Origin: Lunularia cruciata
Taxonomy: Eukaryota; Streptophyta; Marchantiopsida; Lunulariales; Lunulariaceae
DNA length: 64,000 nucleotides
Direction of reading: 5' to 3'
Assembly: GCA_948567375.1 (NCBI GenBank)
Contig: OX419755.1
Location: 9,057,001-9,121,000, forward strand
Shown: positions 59,201 through 64,000 of the stretch, in pieces
Layout: the number at the start of each line of letters is the position of its first letter
How positions within the stretch are numbered: the first letter of the stretch is position 1
Notes under the pieces: generated by a model
What the model saw: the letters and a program-made list of their open reading frames with translations, nothing else
Databases searched by the model: none
Told to the model about the DNA's origin: nothing
Translations under genes and position numbers: made by a program

Positions 59201-62200
59201 TAGATTTCACCGCTAATAAGAAGGGGTGCGATGGACCACCAAGATTTGTTCTTTGTTTAAGGTTTCAAAGCACGTTGATAAGATCTACACAAATGTGGAA
59301 TCAGGTATGAAGAGGAAAATGAGAATGAAGTAAAGGATATCCAAATATATCTGCCTGAGGACATCACCGATCTACCAGGCGTGGCAGGAAGACCACTCCC
59401 TCGAGCTTTCAGATGTTAGTCCTCTTAGTCCACGTGACGTTAAGAATGTGATCCATAAATTGGTTGGTAGTTGAGTAGCTCCTGCCTCTCTGGTAAGAGC
59501 TACACTTCGTAAACGGCTAAAATTACGCATGTGCACACGAAGTTAACTCTGCAGCTTATGTTCGTCGTCACCCCGTAGAAAGGCTACCTGTCATGAGCTC
59601 CTATCAAGCCTTCCGGCAACTTCTTGTGATGTTCCTACAGCCAGGCCCTGTCTAGGAGCAAGAATACTGGTAAGGAGTTGTTTATCTGTCATCCTACATG
59701 CCATTGGTGGCGATTTGGGTGCTTGGACATCAGGAACCAAGTCCCTTGCTGTGGATTTTCTGCACACCGTGCTTGTGTTCGCTGAAGAGCATATCACTAT
59801 GCATCTACAAGCCGTTGTTATTATGCTTATGAAAGCATTCAAGGAATCACTCATCGAAACGAAGGTAATTTGAGAGATAGTAATCTCGAACTGATGTTTG
59901 AGCTACTTCTCATGAAACTACTGTGCTAGTTTTACCATCGTCCAAACTCCAGTTCCAAGATAATCAGATTCCAGTTTGGGGATTTATATGGTAACTAGTG
60001 TGTTTAACAGATTGTTATAATGGTTTTGAGCTGTCTCGGTGTCCATTGATATCTGCACGACCCAATATAATGCTCTGATTCTCCGTTTTCTTCATATATC
60101 CGGTTCAGGTTTCGGAGTGTGCCAATGTGGTTGGCTATTTTGTGGATCCGACTGCCTACTTGATGATCATACTACCAAGAATAACTGGAGAGCTCTTCGC
60201 TGATGCGTCTGTTCAGCAACTAGGACAAGCAGTAAAACTTCTTGGAAAAGCTATGCAGGGATCCCCTCCCAATCGTTTGACGAGGCATATTCCAGAGGTC
60301 TGCTCCGTTCTGAGTGAGTCAGATCTCATGAAGACAATTCAGCTGTAAGTTTCTACTGTATCTATGAAGCCTACTTTTAACTTTGATAGAAGGGTATGCA
60401 AGTTTCCGCAAACCTTGGAGCTTGCCGTCGGGGAGAGTTTACAGAAGCTGCAAATACCGCTGGTTGACTCTTGAAGCAAGAATACTGACAGCCACTTCGG
60501 ACACGTGGAAAATGTATGCCAGGGATGTGAGCCAAAGCATTGTTGCTGTAGCAAAGGAGATGGTAAGAGCATGGACTGAGGAAGTTAAGGACGAAACCAT
60601 TGCCATCATCTGGATTCTTCTAAATGTTGCAGGAGCAGCAGATTTTTGCCGGAGACCGGCCTTGGAAGTGAGTTCCCCCTATCTCAGACGGTTCTCACAT
60701 CCATGCATCAATTTTGTGTGGAGTGAAAAGAACACACATGGACACGTCTAGTGCTAGAACTTATGAATGTTTAATAATCCGATCTCGATAAGAACCTCGA
60801 CAAATAACATGTTATGGGGTTAAGACAGTTCCTTTGACATGTCTGATGGAGGCAGGCTGAATCGGCTCTCGATATGCTAGCTACTTCGACGGGGATGGTC
60901 TCCGGAGATGCTCTTATTGCTGCCCACGCGGAAAGGATACTCGATCTCCTACCTCACCCTCAGTTCTGGGCTATGAGATCTTTGGATGTACTTGTATTTT
61001 GTAGACTGGTTCGAGTCGCAACACTTGTCCCTCCACGCATAATTGAAAGGTGTGTCTTACTGATCATTCGGAGCCTGATGCAAGTATTTTCCTTTGATTT
61101 GTCTCATCTTCAATCGCCAAATGGGGTAAATCATGATATATTGGCAGTAAATTAGCATCCACATGTCTTAACACATGTCTTCTCTGGCTCAGACTCTTCC
61201 GTCTAATTGTGTGGTTTGGAAGAGGTTCTTGGGATCCAGACACCAAATTGAGGTCAGTACTCGTCAAGAACTCCTATATTGCAGAATCTAACCATTCAGT
61301 CTTAATCCTGAAGACTAGATCGACCCAAGTACCTACAAATTAACAACCATATAATTGATTTTGCTCCAGACTTAAGATTATGAAGTGCCTACTTCAGCCA
61401 AGATTCAAGGTCAGTCTGTCTTTCGGTCATCTATGTCTTACAGGAAAGCTGTCTGGGGTTTCGCATAAGAAAGACACATGTGCATGTCAGGCGTTGTGGG
61501 CTCACTTGGTCTGAATCTCAGTCAACTCAAGAAGATGTATATTTTTCTTTTAAAATAGCGACACTTAGAGGTGCGATTCATCATCTAGCCCATCACTTCA
61601 TACGTTGTTTCTCCCATTGTTCGCCATTTGAAGGTTAATATATGCCGTTCAACAAATGGTGAAGATGGCAGTTCCTGTTTCTAAACAGGAGAGAAGTACG
61701 GGCGCTGATAGTGTTGGCACATTCCTAGAAGTAGAGAAGAGCATGGTGGGCTTGCTGGAGTACTTTTTTGTCCCTTGTCTTGAGCAACTGCAAGAAGGAA
61801 TTGGAGTGCTCAGAGCTCCCACTTTGGAAACTATATCTGAAATCATATCGACGAGCTCTATCGCTATTCCTTCTTTACTTGCTCGAGCCCTTTCTGGTCT
61901 CCACGAGGGTGAGCACAGACAGGAGGAGGACGGGTTGAAAGAAGAACGTGAAACCGTTCCTTCAGACCCTTCTCGAGGTCGTGTTCTTTCTCTCTCTTCA
62001 TTCCGTGAATACAATTGTGTCGTTTCCAGAGAAAGCATGGCATTGTTCTTCCAAACCTTTTCCGTCGTGGTTGTGCATATTATGAGAAATAAATCACTGA
62101 TAATCTTACTGTATGCTAGTGATCGACATGCAAATATTGATCCACCCTCAATCCAACTCAAGGCGAGTCACAAGGAACATATTGGGAATTTCAATTGCAG

Positions 62201-62390
62201 GTTACCTTGTGTGCCTCTAATTCCTCATGGATGAAAGAATATTATGGCATCAGACATGCTTAGCAACTGCAGCATCCGCTTTACTAAATCCTTGTCTTTA
62301 TTTCAGAAGCGTTGCTGGAGATTCTCGAGAGTTTACAAAAATCATCTCTGTGATATTGAATTGGAGAATCTACGTAGATGATTGGTAGTC
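56204..62390 (+). CDS. DNAAF5: Dynein axonemal assembly factor 5 (HEATR2) homologue, multi-exon
   Basis: A HEAT-repeat protein that helps pre-assemble axonemal dynein arms in the cytoplasm. Exons with good GT-AG borders and phase: 56204-57507, 57731-57842, 57972-58136, 58238-58383, 58498-58597, 58654-58865, 59025-59105. After these come one from 59305, one ending 59864, 60109-60344, one ending 60668, 60856-61049, 61193-61252, 61370-61409, and one from about 61689. The last coding piece is around 62,310-62,380. HEAT units align with animal DNAAF5: DVRYEALHSLHRALLGDF, HRVRVAAVRAIHR, SIQVREQLLKTVGSWLRG, RLVPYLLCGFTDES (across a splice), PCLGARILVRSCLSVILHAI. Exon 1 adds about 340 Ser/Glu-rich, probably disordered residues before the first HEAT, absent from animal proteins. 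Around 59.4-59.6 kb and 60.4-60.5 kb I could not keep one frame with ordinary splice sites; the 3' end is approximate. Confidence 0.75.
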
Positions 62391-63549
62391 TCTTGAAGCT
62401 ATCACCTACAGGTTAAGGGTATACCTCTTTATGAATATATGCCCGAGGACAAGCCTCACTGCCACTCTTTTCTGTATCATCTGAGCTATAGAACTCTTTA
62501 TAGCTAAACTGCGAGACATGTCTGTCTTGTGCATATGTCAAGAGCACATAATACATACGATAAGACAGAATTTTGCGTGTTCAGTGAACCTCCATTTTCA
62601 GTTTAAAGTAGGGAATGTACACTGGTCAATTATTATCGAAAGACAACATGGAATGTCTAATGATAACTTCAAATCAGAATCAAAAGGTGGCGTCTTACAT
62701 TTCTAAATACAGATGAGATGCTAGTATATGTGGAAGCTACGAATAATTCGTTAACGTAAGTGGAACATCTATCTCATGAAGATAATGCTATCCCAGAAAC
62801 TTTGCCTGATGATCCGTCTTCACTCATAAGCCCGTTGTGTAATCAATTTTTCACAATGCTCACATCCAGATCTGCACACTGTTCTTGCTGTTTAGAACCC
62901 AAGCAAGTGAGTGATTGATTGATCGATTTTGCTGACATCGAGAATCGATAATCATTATTGTTTTCCAAACACTAGCAAGTGATTGAATTTCAGGTTTCAG
63001 AAAGGTTATGGACTCGACAAAAAGGTTCAGAACACAAAGAGGAGGGCATATCTCAATTTCGGTGATGAGAAGTCATGGACCCAACACAAGGGGGGGATGT
63101 CGGAACTGAGAGCATGTCAGATAGACTAAAAGGAACGCAACACATAGACATTGAAATATGATAATATCGATCGAGCAAATGGACTTCATTATTGAAGCTT
63201 GAAGCTCCGTATAAAAGAATCAACAATGGCTAAGCCGATCAAAGTTCTCAAAATTGGAGAACTCTGGTTGAGTAAATTAGAGTACCGAGCTTCCCCTTGA
63301 CTACATCTAGAACGATGTTGTGGGATTTGGGGGTTTTGAAAAAATGTTCCTATCTATGGTAAGCGATCTTTTCATGGAATTTTATCCAATTCAAAGAGTA
63401 TGTTTCTCGTGTGACTGATCGGTTCAGTGCATTGGTAGACAGAGTGCTAGCATATTCCAACTCTTGTCTTGTATCTGCAGCTGATTCATGCTGAACTGAT
63501 CTCTGATGTTGATAAACAAGTTCATCCATCTCACTGCAGCACCAGCAAT
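62391..63549. other. Intergenic between DNAAF5-like gene and GMD
   Basis: 3' flanks of two convergent genes. No ORF of interest; short frames at 62,518-62,706 and 63,350-63,553 have no recognisable domain. Confidence 0.5.
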
Positions 63550-64000
63550 TCAAGGTTGCTGGTGAGGTGCAATGTGACCGTGCTCAGCCAAGACCTTCTC
63601 GCGCTTGGCAGCCTCCAAATCTGAGTCTACCATCATAGCGACCAGCTGCTTGAAGTTTACCTTGGGTTCCCATCCCAATAGCTTCCTGATCTTCTCAGAC
63701 GAACCTCTCAGGTTGTCAACTTCGGAGGGTCGGAAGTACCTTGGATCGACTTCAACGTGGTCCTTCCAGTTGAGTCCCAAGTATCCGAACGACTCCTCCA
63801 GAAATTCCTCGACTGTGTGAGAGTCTTCAGTTGCAACGACATAGTCGTCAGGCTTCTCCTGCTGTAGCATCAGCCACATTGCCTCGACGTAATCACCGGC
63901 AAATCCCCAATCTCTGGAGGCTTTCAAGTTTCCAAGGTACAGCTTGCTTTGAAGACCGACTTTGATCCTTCCCAGAGCTCTGGTGATTTTACGAGTGACA
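63550..64000 (-). CDS. GMD: GDP-mannose 4,6-dehydratase, C-terminal part (runs off the window)
   Basis: The last 150 or so codons of an SDR-fold enzyme that makes GDP-4-keto-6-deoxymannose, the first step from GDP-mannose to GDP-L-fucose in the cytosol. The frame is open to the window edge, so the 5' part, including the NADP-binding Rossmann motif and the catalytic Tyr-Lys, lies beyond 64,000. Visible: [36 protein letters not shown], the conserved [12 protein letters not shown] stretch, [11 protein letters not shown] and the C-terminal [10 protein letters not shown]. Plant GMD1 and GMD2 share this arrangement almost residue for residue. No intron is seen in this part, as in Arabidopsis. It is convergent with the DNAAF5-like gene. 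Confidence 0.95.
   Translation of the reverse strand, partial: VTRKITRALGRIKVGLQSKLYLGNLKASRDWGFAGDYVEAMWLMLQQEKPDDYVVATEDSHTVEEFLEESFGYLGLNWKDHVEVDPRYFRPSEVDNLRGSSEKIRKLLGWEPKVNFKQLVAMMVDSDLEAAKREKVLAEHGHIAPHQQP

Noticed and set aside
1-64000. CRISPR array, operon or bacterial-type defence system
   Set aside because: No regularly spaced identical repeats and no such genes. Introns, plant genes and LTR elements show a plant nuclear sequence.

Overview
The window looks like nuclear DNA of a land plant whose sperm swim, most probably a bryophyte and perhaps a moss. The evidence is a plant gene set (MOT1 molybdate transporter, FRO-type ferric-chelate reductase, GT14/DUF266 glycosyltransferase, PRP17 splicing factor, GDP-mannose 4,6-dehydratase), GT-AG introns of about 60-300 bp, plant-type Ty3/gypsy elements, and a DNAAF5/HEATR2 homologue. 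DNAAF5 helps assemble ciliary dynein arms and flowering plants lack it. The species itself cannot be read from the sequence.

Layout. 1-18.0 kb is a heap of LTR-retrotransposon fossils. An old chromovirus (family A) runs from before the window to 11,226. It is interrupted by a solo LTR of its own family and by a much younger Athila/Tat-like element (family B, 1857-8025). A reverse-strand gypsy relic, more solo LTRs, a satellite-like repeat, a possible tRNA-derived SINE and a possible Copia LTR follow. 18.0-40.1 kb is gene-bearing: an unknown 152-aa ORF (+), a GT14 glycosyltransferase (-), MOT1 (+), a roughly 7 kb stretch with no gene I can support, an eight-exon FRO gene (+) and an intronless PRP17 (-). 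40.1-56.2 kb is AT-rich and repeat-filled: a solo family-A LTR and a second chromovirus (family D, 46,145-53,097). Family D sits at the end of one unit of a duplicated repeat and is itself hit by nested family-A LTRs. 56.2-62.4 kb holds the multi-exon DNAAF5 homologue (+). The right edge has the 3' part of GMD (-).

The genes do not form an operon-like or cluster pathway; they look like independent plant genes. MOT1 (molybdate uptake) and FRO (iron or copper reduction) both handle metals and lie 7 kb apart, probably by chance. I did not find a convincing new biological system. The most useful observations are the datable nesting order of the retroelements, the ciliary gene with its long N-terminal extension and unresolved reading-frame conflicts, and several perfect hairpins outside known genes.
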